A DNA stretch of 64,000 bases from Carettochelys insculpta (lineage: Eukaryota > Chordata > Testudines > Carettochelyidae): NCBI RefSeq assembly GCF_033958435.1, contig NC_134137.1, positions 242,652,501 to 242,716,500 of the forward strand. Direction: 5' to 3'. How positions within the stretch are numbered: the stretch's first letter is position 1; every line of letters starts with the position of its first letter. The notes under the pieces are model-generated. The model made no database searches. It was not told where the DNA came from and saw nothing but the letters and a program-made list of their open reading frames with translations. This document shows, in pieces, positions 11,487 through 22,836 of this stretch. Position numbers and translations under genes: made by a program.

Positions 11487-11640
11487 ACATAGGAATTGCA
11501 ACACTGGAACAGACCAATATTTCATCTAGTGCAGTATCCTGTCTCCAACAGTGACCAATGCCAGATGCTACGGAAAGGAAGGCATAAAACACCCATCGTG
11601 GACCTAATTGTGCATTACACAACAGGGAAAGTTTCGTGCT
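11487..11640 (-). repeat. CR1 3'-UTR fragment, antisense
   Basis: GAACATAGGAATTGCAACAC, then GCAGTATCCTGTCTCCAACA, then GACCAATGCCAGATGCT parallels the segment at 53390-53480 in a CR1 3' region, but is more diverged. Confidence 0.5.
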
Positions 11641-12138
11641 GTCACCTGCTGGTGATGAAGTTCTGCCATGAAGCAGGAGAGTTTACATGCCTTGTAAGTT
11701 TAGTTCTGCAAGTGTGACAGCAGATGCTGAATATTAACTGCAAACAGGCCTGGCAGGACCTGAGTGTGAGCAAAATGTCCAGAACAATGTTTTGTTGAGA
11801 GCTAGGGCGGGATTTTAAACAGGCCACAGAGTTGCATGGTTCTGCTCCTGTTGAAATCATGGGGGCTTTACAGTTAACTTCAATAGGAGCAAAATTAGGC
11901 CAACACTAAACACTTCAGCAAATCTGCACTTATCTTCAGAGTTGGGTGTGGGACTTCTGATGCTTACCATGGAATTGTTTCCAGGATCTGAAGGTGATGA
12001 AGCCCTATGTCATTATTCCGTAAATCTTTTACAAAATCTGGGCCTTCACCACAGAAAAAATTGAAGTACAAATAAGAACTCTCAGAGCTTTGCCATACAA
12101 ACTAATACTAAGTTTGCCTGTTAGGTGACCCTCTAGCC
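11641..12138. other. No gene recognised
   Basis: No recognisable feature is seen in this AT-rich stretch. Confidence 0.35.
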
Positions 12139-12446
12139 CAGTGTTTCTTATACTATATTCCATGGAACGCTGATGTTCCGTGAACAACTCACATGTGTGC
12201 TGGGAGTGTCTGACACTTTTATGATATCGTAGACTAACGGTATATATATTCTGTTATTAAAACCAGATACAGTGTTACTTCTTCATTGTCATGATACCCA
12301 ATTAAATTACTTCATTGGTTTTGCAGTATATGTTGCTGTTTGGTTTCTTGGTCTGCCAATTTTTTGAAGAAAATTTTTATAGGTGTTCGACACAAAAACT
12401 ATTATTGTTTGGTGCCCTGTGGTCTCAGAAAGTTTAAGAAACACTG
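12139..12446. mobile_element. Non-autonomous hAT element
   Basis: The element starts CAGTGTTTCTTATACT and ends AGTTTAAGAAACACTG, inverted repeats of about 16 bases with the CAGTG..CACTG ends typical of hAT transposons. Flanking octamers CTCTAGCC and ATGTAGCA agree at 5 of 8 positions, which may be a decayed 8-bp duplication. The interior is AT-rich and non-coding. Confidence 0.65.
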
Positions 12447-12550
12447 ATGTAGCACATCTTTGGCCAGATAGCTCAGGTGACAGCATGCAGTCACTGAACC
12501 ACCATCTTAACCTATAAATCAGTTAAAATGATAGGGAGGCCCAACCCAAA

Positions 12551-12974
12551 GTCTATGTCTACACTAGAGAGTTTTGTCAACAAAAGGCACAGAGCATCCT
12601 GATTCCCAAGGCATTCTGTCAACAGTAAATTGACAGAACACAGCACTTTTGTCGACAGCTGTACCCCACTCCCCACAAGGCATAATGCCTCTGTTGACAG
12701 AGCTCTGTCAACAAAAAGCCACTCTGGATGTTCCGGGGGGCCTTCTCTTGACAGACAGGACTTCAGGGACACAGGGCAACCCTGTCTGCTGTGCTTCCGA
12801 TTGGCTATTTTGCCAATAGAGAGGCCAGGCAGTCCGGCTGCTCTCTGCCGACAGAACGTATCGGTCTTGCAATCAGCCTGGCAGCTTAGCCACAATCTGT
12901 CAAGAGAAGTTTTGTCGGAAGATATTGTCGGACAAAAGCTTCCATTGACAAATCACTGTAATCTAGACATAGCC
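12551..12974. mobile_element. MITE with TTTTGTCAACA motifs, copy 1
   Basis: Ends GTCTATGTCTACACTAG and TCTAGACATAGCC are inverted copies, flanked by AAA on both sides (12548-12550 and 12975-12977). The interior repeats TTTTGTC(A/G)ACA-type motifs in both orientations. It is the same family as 39340-39749. The long open frames on both strands here come from composition, not coding. Confidence 0.7.
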
Positions 12975-12977
12975 AAA

Positions 12978-14185
12978 AAGTTCAAATACGTTCCCAACTA
13001 TGCTTTAAATGTTACCAGAATCCTGTGGTGCATGAATATTTTGTTCCATTTCGGGCCTGTAACACCTCCTAACACCTTTCACATTGTTTAAGTCTCCCTG
13101 CATCCCAAATAGTCATCTCTGTCATTGTTAGATTGTGCCCAGACTATACAATGCACTAAAATGATTCTATCTCAAATTACTACCCAGGGATAACTTACCC
13201 AGGGAGAGACAAGTGTTGGGAGGCATTTTCTATCATGACCTGCATCCACATTGTAGCTTAGTGAGCCGTGGGTGGTACCAAGACTTCTAGGGGCCCATCC
13301 CCTGGTGCACAGGGTCAGCAGCACCACTCTGTGACTACACTCACTGGGTATTGCAGGAGAATTTGTTAGTCCCTTTTGGGTGTATGAGCTACATGCAGAG
13401 CTGGAGAAGCGGAAACAGTAGCTGTGGCTTCTAATGGCAGGTGAATCCACCTGTACAGTACTGGCTCTGGATGGCTGGCAGCAGGCTGAGACAATGACTT
13501 GGCAATGTAAGTTCTTGAACACTGGAGCCCTGTACCAGAGATGAGCACAGTTGCTGGTTACTGCTGTTGGGAACCATGGACAGCTGAGGGGACAGAACAC
13601 TGAGCCGACCTATTTGCGGTACTTATAACTTCAGGCAGGTAAACAGGGAATAGACAGGTAAGAAAAAGAGACTGCAGGGAGGCAATGAAGGACTCAGCCC
13701 CCAACTGTTGTGTCCCAGTGCTAGCCTACCTATATTCATCCTAGAAACAGGTCAAATAACCAACTCCGTTGGAAATCCACTTGAGGTGTAACCCTTGCCC
13801 CAGACTTGCTCATTTGTGCACTTCCTACAGCAACAAGAGCAACAGGGTTTCGTGTCTGGACAGTAGCTGAGTTAAAAAGATTGCTCAAGCTGGAACCCAC
13901 ATTAAAGAACATGGGCAAATTCCTTATGGGAGAGACTGTAAGCTCCCTTCCTACCAGGGTTATGAGTTACCCTGACTCTGCCACTTCCAAGGCCATATTT
14001 TAGTTCAATAATTATATTTAACACACCCTCATTTAAAAAGTTTATTCCATACATTATGTAAATTCTGCATCTTAGGTGACAGTTCATTACAATAGCAGCT
14101 AGTAATACCTGGGGTAGCAGCCAAATCACCTTAAACAAGAGCAGATTTGATTGGCAAATTATTATATAAGTGGAAATAAAATTCA
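12978..14185. other. No gene recognised
   Basis: Open frames up to 142 residues (for example 13172-13600 on the minus strand) show no domain, and no repeat family was recognised. Confidence 0.35.
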
Positions 14186-15055
14186 CAAGATAAAAGAGAT
14201 CTGGAGAGAGTCCTTGTAGTTCAGGCACTGAACTGGGACTCAGGAGCCCAGCGCTGCTGGTAGCACCATGGGAGACACTGACCACCTCATTTAACCTCTG
14301 TGCCTCTCAGTTCCCCATCTGAGAAATGGAGACAATACTAGCCCCTTTGTCCCACCTTTCACCTGCCCTGCCCATCTAGATTACAAACTCTTCAGGGCGG
14401 ATGCCATGTCTTTACAGTGCCTACCACAACGGGACTTCCGCTAGAACCTCTAGGCTCATGGTGTCCAACAGGTTTGCCACTCACCACATGCAGCAAACAA
14501 GACACTGCAGTGTGGCATTTCCAGCTCTGGAAACACATGCAGCTCTTGGAGCCTTTAGGCACATATGGGGAGTGCTGTGTGCCCACTCCATGCATGCACC
14601 CCACAGCTTGCTTGGAGAAGTGGAGAGCAGCAGTGGCCCTGGTGGTGGCTCTGGTGATCCCAGCTGCGCTAGCAGCCCCAGTGGCCCCAGCAGCTGTAGC
14701 GCCAGCAGCTCCGGCCACTCCAGCGGCTCTAGCCCCAGCTGCCCTGGCAGGGGTGCCCCCTGTGGCAGCAGCTCCAGCAGCCCTGGACGTGGCTCTGGCA
14801 GCACTGGCCACTCTAGTGGTAGCCCCAGCAGTAGTGGTGGCTCTAAAGACTCTGGTGAGTTGCCAGCATTGATTTAGAATGGGGAGGGGGCTGTGAGTAC
14901 CTGGATCTAAGGGAAGGCATTTATTTAGAGCAGAAGGATGAGGCTGTGGTGAATACGGAAGGCCAACAGCAGCAAGTGAGGCAATCTTTGAATACCTATT
15001 GGACACCACTGCTCTAGGCAAATCACCTATAGTAAGAATAAATACATCCAGCTGC
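14186..15055 (+). repeat. MIR/L3-like repeat split by a hAT insertion
   Basis: The left part (14186-14447) shows CTCTGTGCCTCTCAGTTCCC, ATCTGAGAAATGGAGACAAT and the 3' motifs ATTACAAACTCTTCAGGGCG and GGGACTTCCGCTAGAACCTC. The right part resumes at 15012 with CTCTAGGC and runs to about 15055. Together they match the core and 3' tail of an old SINE/LINE-tail repeat. The hAT element at 14456-15011 separates them. Confidence 0.6.
14456..15011. mobile_element. Non-autonomous hAT with 8-bp duplication
   Basis: The ends TCATGGTGTCCAACAGGT and ACCTATTGGACACCACTG are inverted copies. The octamer CTCTAGGC flanks both sides (14448-14455 and 15012-15019), the canonical hAT target duplication. The interior 14630-14860 is a degenerate CAG/TGG-like trinucleotide tract that leaves several frames open on both strands; none resembles a known protein. 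Confidence 0.85.
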
Positions 15056-15081
15056 ATACTATAAAGAATCTTTCTTGGCAG

Positions 15082-16310
15082 GTGTCATGGTATCTTGCTC
15101 TACTCACCACTCAGTAGCACCTGCCTGTGATGCCTCTGAGCAATTAGCCTGCCACCAGGTTTGATCCTTCTTCCTTCAGTCATCCAGACTGTTGTTCCAC
15201 TCACTTATTCCCAGGGGCACCAGAAACAGCAGCACTTTCCTTTCCATGGTTTCTCCCTCTGGCTAAGTCACATTAACATTCTCTCTCCTTCCAAGATTTC
15301 ACATCTTAGCCGTGTCTACACGTGCACGCTACTTCGAAGTAGCGGCACTAACTTCAAAATAGCGCCCGTCACGGCTACACGTGTTGGGCGCTATTTCGAT
15401 GTTAACATCGATGTTAGGCGGTGAGACGTCGAAGCCGCTAACCCCATGAGGGGATGGGAATAGCGCCCTACTTCGACGTTCAACGTCGAAGTAGGGACCG
15501 TGTAGTCGTTGCGCGTCCCGCAACTTCGAAATAGCGGGGTCCGCCATGGCGGCCATCAGCTGAGGGGTTGAGAGACGCTCTCTCTCCAGCCCCTGCGGGG
15601 CTCTATGGTCACCGTGGGCAGCAGCCCTTAGCCCAGGGCCTCTGGCTGCTGCTGCGGCAGCTGGGGATCCATGCTGCATGCACAGCGTCTGCAACCAGTT
15701 GTCGGCTCTGTGGATCTTGTGTTGTTTAGTGCAACTGTATCTGGGAGGGGCCCTTTAAGGGAGCAGCTTGCTGTTGAGTCCGCCCTGTGACCCTGTCTGC
15801 AGCTGTGCCTGGCATCCCTATTTCGATGTGTGCTACTTTGGCGTGTAGACGTTCCCTCGCAGCGCCTATTTCGATGTTGTGCTGCGCAACGTCGAAGTTG
15901 AACATCAACGTTGCCAGCCCTGGAGGACGTGTAGACATTATTCATCGAAATAGCCTATTTCGATGTTGCCACATCGAAATAAGCTATTTCAATGTAGTCT
16001 TCACGTGTAGACGTAGCCCTTTTGAGGCAAACTTCCCTCAGTGTTCTGTTCCTGGCTGGCTGGTCTGTGACTAGTAGGGAAACCCAGGCCTTCCCCCTAC
16101 AACATATTCTAGTCCAAGGAACCTCAGCCCAGCAGCTCTTACTCTCTAAGCCTGTGCTGCTCCTTCCCTGGACTGCTTCCTACACTACTACATGCATCAA
16201 GAAATGCAACTACAGGTCTCCTCTCTCAGCATGGTAACATCCTCTCTTTATAGATCCTGCCCAGCTCTTCTCCCCAGCGGGACGTCATCCGCAATAAGGC
16301 AGGAACACTC
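15082..16310. mobile_element. LTR-like block interrupted by a MITE
   Basis: Sequence on both sides of the 15308-16018 insert (15082-15307 and 16019-16310) resembles one continuous turtle endogenous-retroelement LTR: a TG start with TGTCATGGTATCTTGCTCTA, C/T-rich middle, then CTCTCTTTATAGATCCTGCC. No partner LTR or coding interior is seen, so it may be a solo LTR. The assignment is by recalled pattern. Confidence 0.4.
15308..16018. mobile_element. 711-base Harbinger-type repeat, copy 1
   Basis: The ends are AGCCGTGTCTACACGTG and CACGTGTAGACGTAGCC. CTT flanks both sides (15305-15307 and 16019-16021). The outer parts are TTCGAA/ATCGAA-rich inverted segments; the middle (about 15540-15820) is unique, with GGCGGCCATCAGCTGAGG and GGGGCCCTTTAAGGGAGC. 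It lies in the same orientation as a near-identical 710-base copy at 17624-18333. Confidence 0.75.
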
Positions 16311-16712
16311 CCTACATTTCCTTCAGATACAGCATGATGCTATTTGGCCTCATTAATCTCTTCAAACTTTCATCATACCAGCTCCTAAGTTTAAGTTACA
16401 GAATAATAAAATATTAGCGGTGACATTGACAGACAGTTTTCTGGAAAGGTGTCACATGTTCCAGAGTGGTCTGCGTGTGTCATCAGAGTTCCTCCTTTCT
16501 TATACCTTCTCTAGCAGGTTAAATCTCCATTGGTAATATGTCCTCATTTAGACTAACATGGTGGAAACTCATTTGACTGGAATTTTGGATTACTCATGCC
16601 CCTCATGATCTCTGACCTGCATAAAATGTTAGGCCATTTTTAGTCCAAAGTACTCCCTCCTATTCTAGCATCAATATCCTGTCCCATCATAGACACAGGC
16701 TTTTGTCAGACT
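16311..16712. other. No gene recognised
   Basis: No recognisable feature is seen. Confidence 0.35.
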
Positions 16713-16723
16713 ATTAATTTTGA

Positions 16724-16977
16724 ATAATAACAGAGAGGAAGCCGAGCTAGTCTGTACACTATCAAAACAAAAAGCAGTCAAGTAGCACTTTAAAGACTAG
16801 CAAAATGGTTTATTAGGTGAGCTTTCGTGGAACAGACCCACTTCTTCAGGTGAGCTTTCGTGGGACAGTTCTGTTCTGGTCTGGCTATGGTCTGAAGAAG
16901 TGGGTCTGTCCCATGAAAGCTCACCTAATAAACCATTTTGCTAGTCTTTAAAGTGCTACTTGACTGCTTTTTGTTTT
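16724..16977 (+). repeat. Hairpin repeat with 11-bp target duplication
   Basis: A single-copy head (ATAATAACAGAGAGGAAGCC, AGCTAGTCTGTACACTATC) is followed by an arm (AAAGCAGTCAAGTAGCACTT), a loop near 16856-16890, and the inverted arm ending GTGCTACTTGACTGCTTTTT. ATTAATTTTGA occurs immediately on both sides (16713-16723 and 16978-16988). No poly(A) tail is present. Copies of the same subfamily are at 46433-46605 and 54303-54589. Confidence 0.8.
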
Positions 16978-17259
16978 ATTAATTTTGAGGTTTCTTCCAC
17001 ATTGCTATTACACTGGAAATGTGTGTTTGTTCCCCACATCCACACAAAACAGCTTTTTGATTAGATGCTGTAAAGCCAAGAGATATTGTGTCTACTGTAT
17101 TAACAACATGTTGGATCTTAGCTGGGTAGTGCAATGATAAACCCCATTTGTTCAATGAACAGTCTGTCAAAGGGTGACATTCAGAGCTTAACCACAACTG
17201 CCAAGTTTGGCTCCAGCTCTTGTATTGATCTTTGGTTCAGGAACTATCTGCTTAACAAG

Positions 17260-17466
17260 TATCAGAGGGGTAGCTGTGTCAGTCTGTATCCACAAAAACG
17301 AGAAGTCCTGTGGCACCTTATGGACTAATAGATATATTGGAGCATAAGCTTTCATGAGGAAAGACCCACTTCATCAGATGCATCTGATGAAGCGGGGCTT
17401 TGCCCATGAAAGCTTATGCTCCAATATATCTGCTAATCTATAAGGTGCCACAGGACTCCTTGTTTT
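17260..17466 (+). repeat. Hairpin repeat, second subfamily, 11-bp duplication
   Basis: The head TATCAGAGGGGTAGCTGTGT leads into the arm GAAGTCCTGTGGCACCTTAT, the motif AAAGACCCACTTCATCAGAT, and the inverted arm ending AAGGTGCCACAGGACTCC. TGCTTAACAAG flanks both sides (17249-17259 and 17467-17477). The layout (head once, then hairpin) is the same as at 16724. Confidence 0.8.
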
Positions 17467-17623
17467 TGCTTAACAAGCGTTCATGGAGTGCCCAGTGGGG
17501 ACACTCGACACAATAATTAATAGTAAAATACAATATAAGAGTAAATAATAATGTATTAAGTTCTCAAAAGTGTGGGAGAAGGTCGGGGCCAATGCGTTGC
17601 CTCAGGCCCATTTCACACTCAGG

Positions 17624-18333
17624 AGCTGCATCTACACGTGCACGCTACTTCGAAGTAGCGGCAGTAACTTCGAAATAGCGCCCGTCACGTCTACACGTGT
17701 TGGGCGCTATTTCGAAGTTGAAATCGACGTTAGGCGGCGAGACGTCGAAGTCGCTAACCCCATGAGGGGATGGGAATAGCGCCCTACTTCGACGTTCAAC
17801 ATCGAAGTAGGGACGTGTAGACGATCCGCGTCCCGCAACATCGAAATAGCGGGGTCCTCCATGGCGGCCATCAGCTGGGGGGTTGAGAGATACTCTCTCT
17901 CCAGCCCTTGCGGGGCTCTGTGGTCACCGTGGGCAGCAGCCCTTAGCCCAGGGCTTCTGGCTGCTGCTGCTGCAGCTGGGGGTCCGTGCTTCATATACAG
18001 GGTCTGCAACTAGTTGTTGGCTCTGTGTATCTTGCACTGTTTAATGAAAGTGTGTCTGGGAGGGGCCCTTTAAGGGAGCGACTTGCTGTTGAGTTCGCCC
18101 CGTGACCCTGTCTGCAGCTGTGCCTGGCTCCCTTATTTCGATGTGTGCTACTTTGGCGTGTAGACGTTCCCTCACTGTGCCTATTTCGATGTTGGGCTGA
18201 GCAACGTCGAAGTTGAACATCGACGTTGCCAGCCCTGGAGGACGTGTAGACGTTATTCATCGAAATAGCCTATTTCGATGTCGCAACATCGAAATAAGCT
18301 ATTTCGAAGTTGGGTGCACGTGTAGACGTAGCC
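17624..18333. mobile_element. 710-base Harbinger-type repeat, copy 2
   Basis: Ends AGCTGCATCTACACGTG and CACGTGTAGACGTAGCC with AGG on both sides (17621-17623 and 18334-18336). It can be followed base by base against 15308-16018 with scattered substitutions only. Confidence 0.8.
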
Positions 18334-18336
18334 AGG

Positions 18337-19562
18337 AAGTGACACAGAACTTACAGAATAAAAAGGTTTTCTGCAGACCAGGGCTGCTCACCTGCAACAG
18401 ACCACACCACAGTCTTGGTTCTATTACTGCAAACCCAGAGCCCAAAGAGAAGGATGCTACAATAGCTACATCTCATTCCCTATTTTTTATGTGACTTTTC
18501 ACCCAGTACATCTTTCTCTTGTTGAGTCATCATCCCTCAGGGGGCTGGCAGTACTTGCACTGAATCCCTCTATCCTAAAGGGCTTTAAAACAGGTTTAAA
18601 CAATTAAGTCTGGGCTGACTTGCATCATAGAGGATCTTAAATATTGTTTCGCTGACAAATTAAAGCTGTTGAATGGCTGGCAAAACATTATGGTTAGTGT
18701 TTTAATGTGTTCTTTAGTGCTCATAAAATTAACTGCTCCTTGGGGTCCATGCTGACCTTAAAGAAAGGCTATTACAGTATAACAGCTTCACCTCACTTTG
18801 GGTGACGTTTTCAGATGTGCTGGGGCTACGTAAAAAGATGGCTCTTTGCCCCAGGTGGCTAATGAAATAAATGGGAGGCTACTGAGTACAGGATAGGTGG
18901 CAATATTTTAAAAAGCAAAAAACAGAAAACTTTTCTGGTGACACTTTTATCAACATGAAATAATTACAGAAAAGAAGTACCCACTTTTCTGAAATCATGT
19001 CCTGCTACCAGTGAGATAGGCATATTTCCATTCCCCCTCCCCCATTCTGAATGGATTTATTATGCAACATTGAATAAGCATAATTAACATTCAGTTTGAG
19101 CTAATGAGCAGCATCCACAATCATTTGACTTTTTTCTAGATTCCAAGCACTGTTCCCAATACCCAAGCACTCAATTCCACTGGAAACACAGACTAAATAT
19201 GAGGTGGTACAGGAAATCCTTTTCCACTAACATTGTGAAGTTATAGCAAAAAGCCTCCAAATGTTTCAATTGCTTAAATAAAAAACTGGGACTGGGCTAG
19301 AAAAACTGAGGCATATGGTTACTTTTGGCTGTTTATTGGTTTCCCTGTGCCTCTTTCTGAGTTGGCAAATTTCTAGTTTCCCTTAACAAGCACTAGTTAG
19401 GCCCTTGCTTGGTAAGGGGACTGGATTCTAGTTAAACACTCCATCCTTGTGCTTGGAGCAGGACATTGAAGAGAAGGGAAAAATGATTTTAAGATCTTGT
19501 CCACATAGGAGAACTTGATCATGCTGGCTATTCTGGGATAACTATTCTGCTATACCTATTCT
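18337..19562. other. No gene recognised
   Basis: AT-rich sequence with short open frames only; nothing recognised. Confidence 0.4.
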
Positions 19563-20190
19563 TATAGGTTCCAGCTACACTGTAGCCATAACTTGAAATA
19601 ACTTAAGCAATTTGCTCAATGCAAATTGCATAATTTATTTTGAGTTATTTTGAACTTGGTGCCATCTACACAGCACTGAAGTTTGAAATAAGCAGCTATT
19701 TTGAAGTTTCCTCTGTTGTACAATGAAAGGTAATAGAACCAGAATATGATGCTCAAAATAGTGCTACTATTTCAGGTATGATATTTAGCCATGGAGTTGC
19801 TATTTCAGGGTATGTTTGTAACCAAATAAATATAATGTAATCAAATATAATTTAACTCTTCTGAAATAACTTTCTCAGGTAGAAACTCTAGTCCCTAAGG
19901 CTATGTCTACACAGCACCCTAACCTTGAAATAAGCTACACAATTTGTGCTCTGCAAATTGTGTAGCTTATTTTGAGTAGATAACACCTGTCACTATTCAG
20001 TTATTTCAGCATGTGGCACTGTCTAAATGACACTAAATGCCAAAATATCAAGCACTATTTCAGCGTATCCCTATATTCCTCCTGCAATGAGGGGTTCAGG
20101 GATGCCAGAATAGTGAGCTCAAAAACTGTTTTGACACAATGGGAGCGGTTCTTAGATGTGGGCAGCTATTTTGGGATACCAGTGTGAAAA
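19563..20190. mobile_element. Decayed MITE pair (TTGAAATAA type)
   Basis: Two stretches (about 19563-19890 and 19905-20190) each show a CTACAC-containing end, TTGAAATAA(C/G) motifs and an inner inverted pair (for example AAGCTACACAATTTG and CAAATTGTGTAGCTT at 19931-19968). Ends are eroded and no duplication can be named. They sit just upstream of the first CpG island. Confidence 0.5.
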
Positions 20191-20639
20191 ACTGGGATGA
20201 TCCTTTCGAAAATAATCGCAACTTTTTAAAAAATAAATCACATTTAAATCTAAAATTCTCTATCCTGTTGTGACAAATGATCCTAACATACCTGAAAAGG
20301 AAAAGGTAGACAACATGTATCCTTTTTTTCTTCCAATGTTTCTTTGTGAATGTGAAAGCTAATATGTACAGTCACTATCCCCTGCTCCTCTGCAGACAGG
20401 AATGTGTGACTCTTTCATTGACAGGCAATAAGGGAGTTAAAAAAACGTTGTAAAAGATATCAGGAAAAGGTGGCTGTGATGCCCCCTTCTCCCAAATGAA
20501 CAAAGAAGGTGATGGGCGAGACTGGTGGCCCAACTAACCTAGTTTCAATTGACTGGATCGCGTCCCTTTCCCTAAAGTTAGTTAGCAGCTTTCCAAGAGG
20601 CACCAAACGAAAAAAACCCACCCCAGGGAACCGCTGCCT
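20191..20639. other. No gene recognised; upstream of CpG island
   Basis: No promoter element or exon is recognisable. The sequence becomes GC-richer after about 20620. Confidence 0.35.
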
Positions 20640-21710
20640 CTGCCTCACTCACGCCGGGATTACACTCTTCTCCACCCCCTGGGCTGAACTTCCACCTCCT
20701 CCGACTCCTTTCCCTCCGCAGCCCTGTCCTGGACAACAAGGGTTTGGCTCAGGTTTGGTCTATTTGGCACGGAGCAGCTCGCGGGGGGAAGGGGGTTGCA
20801 GTCACGTTGCAGAGACACGTGCCGGTACCGCGAGCACTGGACAGCCGCCCGGAATGTGCAAGCGGAGCAGCTGCGGAGTACGGGCTGGGCGCGCGGCGCG
20901 GCGGGGAGGGGACAACGCCGGGCCGAAGACGAGCGGCTGCGGCGGGGGCATCCGTGCACCCCGCAGCCCTCCCCCGCCGCCCCGGGTCGGCAGCGGCTGG
21001 ATTGCCCGCCCCGCTGGGGAGCAGGGGGAGGCGGGGCGGCGCAGCGCAGCGTGGGGGAGGCCGGGCAGCTGGATGGCAGCGAGGCTGTGCGCTGCCGCTG
21101 GGGCTGGCGAGCGCCCTCGCTCTGCGCATCTGGACCGCCGCGCCCCGGGCGCGCGCAGGAGCAGCCGACGAGCCCCGGGGGCAGAGGCCGGCCCGAGCAG
21201 CGGCGGGAGCCCGGGAATGTAAGTGAGCCCCGCTCTGACGCTGAGCAGCCCCCGCCTGCCCGGGCGCTGCCAGTACCTCCCCGCGCAGCGCCGGCCGCTT
21301 GCTGCAGCCCGGGATTTCCGTCTCGGCCGGGCCCCAACCCCGCTTCCCCGCCGCGCTGCGCGTCTCAGAGGGGCAGCCCCCTCCGTCTGGAGCGTCTCCG
21401 GAGTCGAGCAGCCCGGGAGCACCTGAGAGACTCGCACGTGGCTCAGACCCACTTCTTCACATCCCCCCCCGGTCTCGGGCCGCTGCTCGGCCCGGACACA
21501 AAGCGGTTGGTCTTTAGGGTGCTCCGGGGCTGCTTGGGTTGGGTAACCCTGGAGTCTCGCGTCGGGCCACCCTGGAGTCTCGCGTCGGGCCAGCCTCGAG
21601 CTCCCTTCTGGTGTCAGTTTGTCGCTGGCCTGATGGTCTCTTCCCGGGGCGCTGGGGTGTGGGGCTGGCGGTGTCGCCGGGGTGAAGCCTAAGGCAGGCA
21701 CAGGGCTTGG
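20640..21710 (+). promoter_or_regulatory. CDKN1A: CpG island 1, candidate CDKN1A promoter/first exon
   Basis: This stretch is strongly GC-rich with dense CG dinucleotides, unlike the AT-rich surroundings. GC-box-like GGGGCGG occurs at 21033-21039. A good splice donor, AAT|GTAAGTGAG, lies at 21218/21219, so transcription starting in the island could end a non-coding first exon there. It lies about 5 kb upstream of the CDKN1A coding exon on the same strand, and CDKN1A genes usually have a non-coding exon 1. No TATA box was found. The long open frames here on both strands reflect high GC and few stop codons. Confidence 0.55.
21219..21227 (+). promoter_or_regulatory. CDKN1A: Candidate exon 1 splice donor
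   Basis: GTAAGTGAG matches the vertebrate donor consensus after AAT inside the CpG island. Use as the first-exon donor of CDKN1A is inference; a second donor-like GAG|GTAACTGG is at 23320/23321 in island 2. Confidence 0.35.
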
Positions 21711-21910
21711 ATGGAGGAGGCGGCGGGGGAGGAAAATCCGTCCTCAGGTGGAAAATTTAAATCTTCCCCAGTGGGGAAATAATCCAATGATCTGGTTATT
21801 ATTATTTAATTGATTGATTGATTAATTTCAGTTCCTGTGCCTAAGAAAAACCCCACCAGGACTCTCCCAAACCCCACATCAGTCCTCCTCAGCGGGCACT
21901 CCTCTCCCTG

Positions 21911-22038
21911 CTGTACACACACCCACAGGTTTGCGAGCAGTGTGTCTATAACACGAACAGGGCTTCTCTCTCTCTCTCTCTCTCACACTCACACACACAC
22001 ACAGGTTTGCGAGCAGTGTGTCTATAACACGAACAGGG

Positions 22039-22094
<56 letters not shown>

Positions 22095-22410
22095 ATAGGT
22101 TTGTGAGCAATGGGTCTATAACACAGCAATGGGCCTTTTACAGGAACAGGGCTTCTCTCTCTCTCTCTCACTCACACAGGTTTGTGAGCAGTGTGTCTAT
22201 AACACCCCACTTCTTTATAACACTTCTTTCCTCCCCACCCCCCCACAGGTTTGTGAGCAGTGTATCTGTGACACTAAGGGCCTCTCTCACACACACACAC
22301 CAGTTTGTGAGCAGTGTATCTGTGACACTAGCAGCACTTCTCTCTCTCTGTCCCTCTCACACCTGCACACACAGGTTTGTGAGCAGTGTGTCTATAACAC
22401 GAACAGGGCT

Positions 22411-22443
<33 letters not shown>

Positions 22444-22709
22444 GGTTTGTGAGCAATGGGTCTATAACACAGCAATGGGTCTTTTACAGGAACAGGGCTT
22501 CTCTCTCTCTCTCTCTCTCTCTCACTCACTCACACACACAGGTTTGTGAGCAGTGTGTCCATAACACTAACAGGGCTTCTTTCCTCCCCACCCCCCCACA
22601 GGTTTGTGAGCAGTGTATCTGTGACACTAGCAGCGCTTCTCTCTCTCTCTGTCCCTCTCACACCCGCGCACACAGGTTTGTGTGCAGTGTGTCTATAACA
22701 CGAACAGGG

Positions 22710-22758
<49 letters not shown>

Positions 22759-22799
22759 GGTTTGTGAGCAGTGTGTCTATAACACGAACAGGTCTTCTT

Positions 22800-22836
<37 letters not shown>

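Noticed and set aside
20509..21701. Long overlapping open frames (up to 299 codons) on both strands in CpG island 1
   Set aside because: High GC makes stop codons rare; all frames are open together and none shows a domain.
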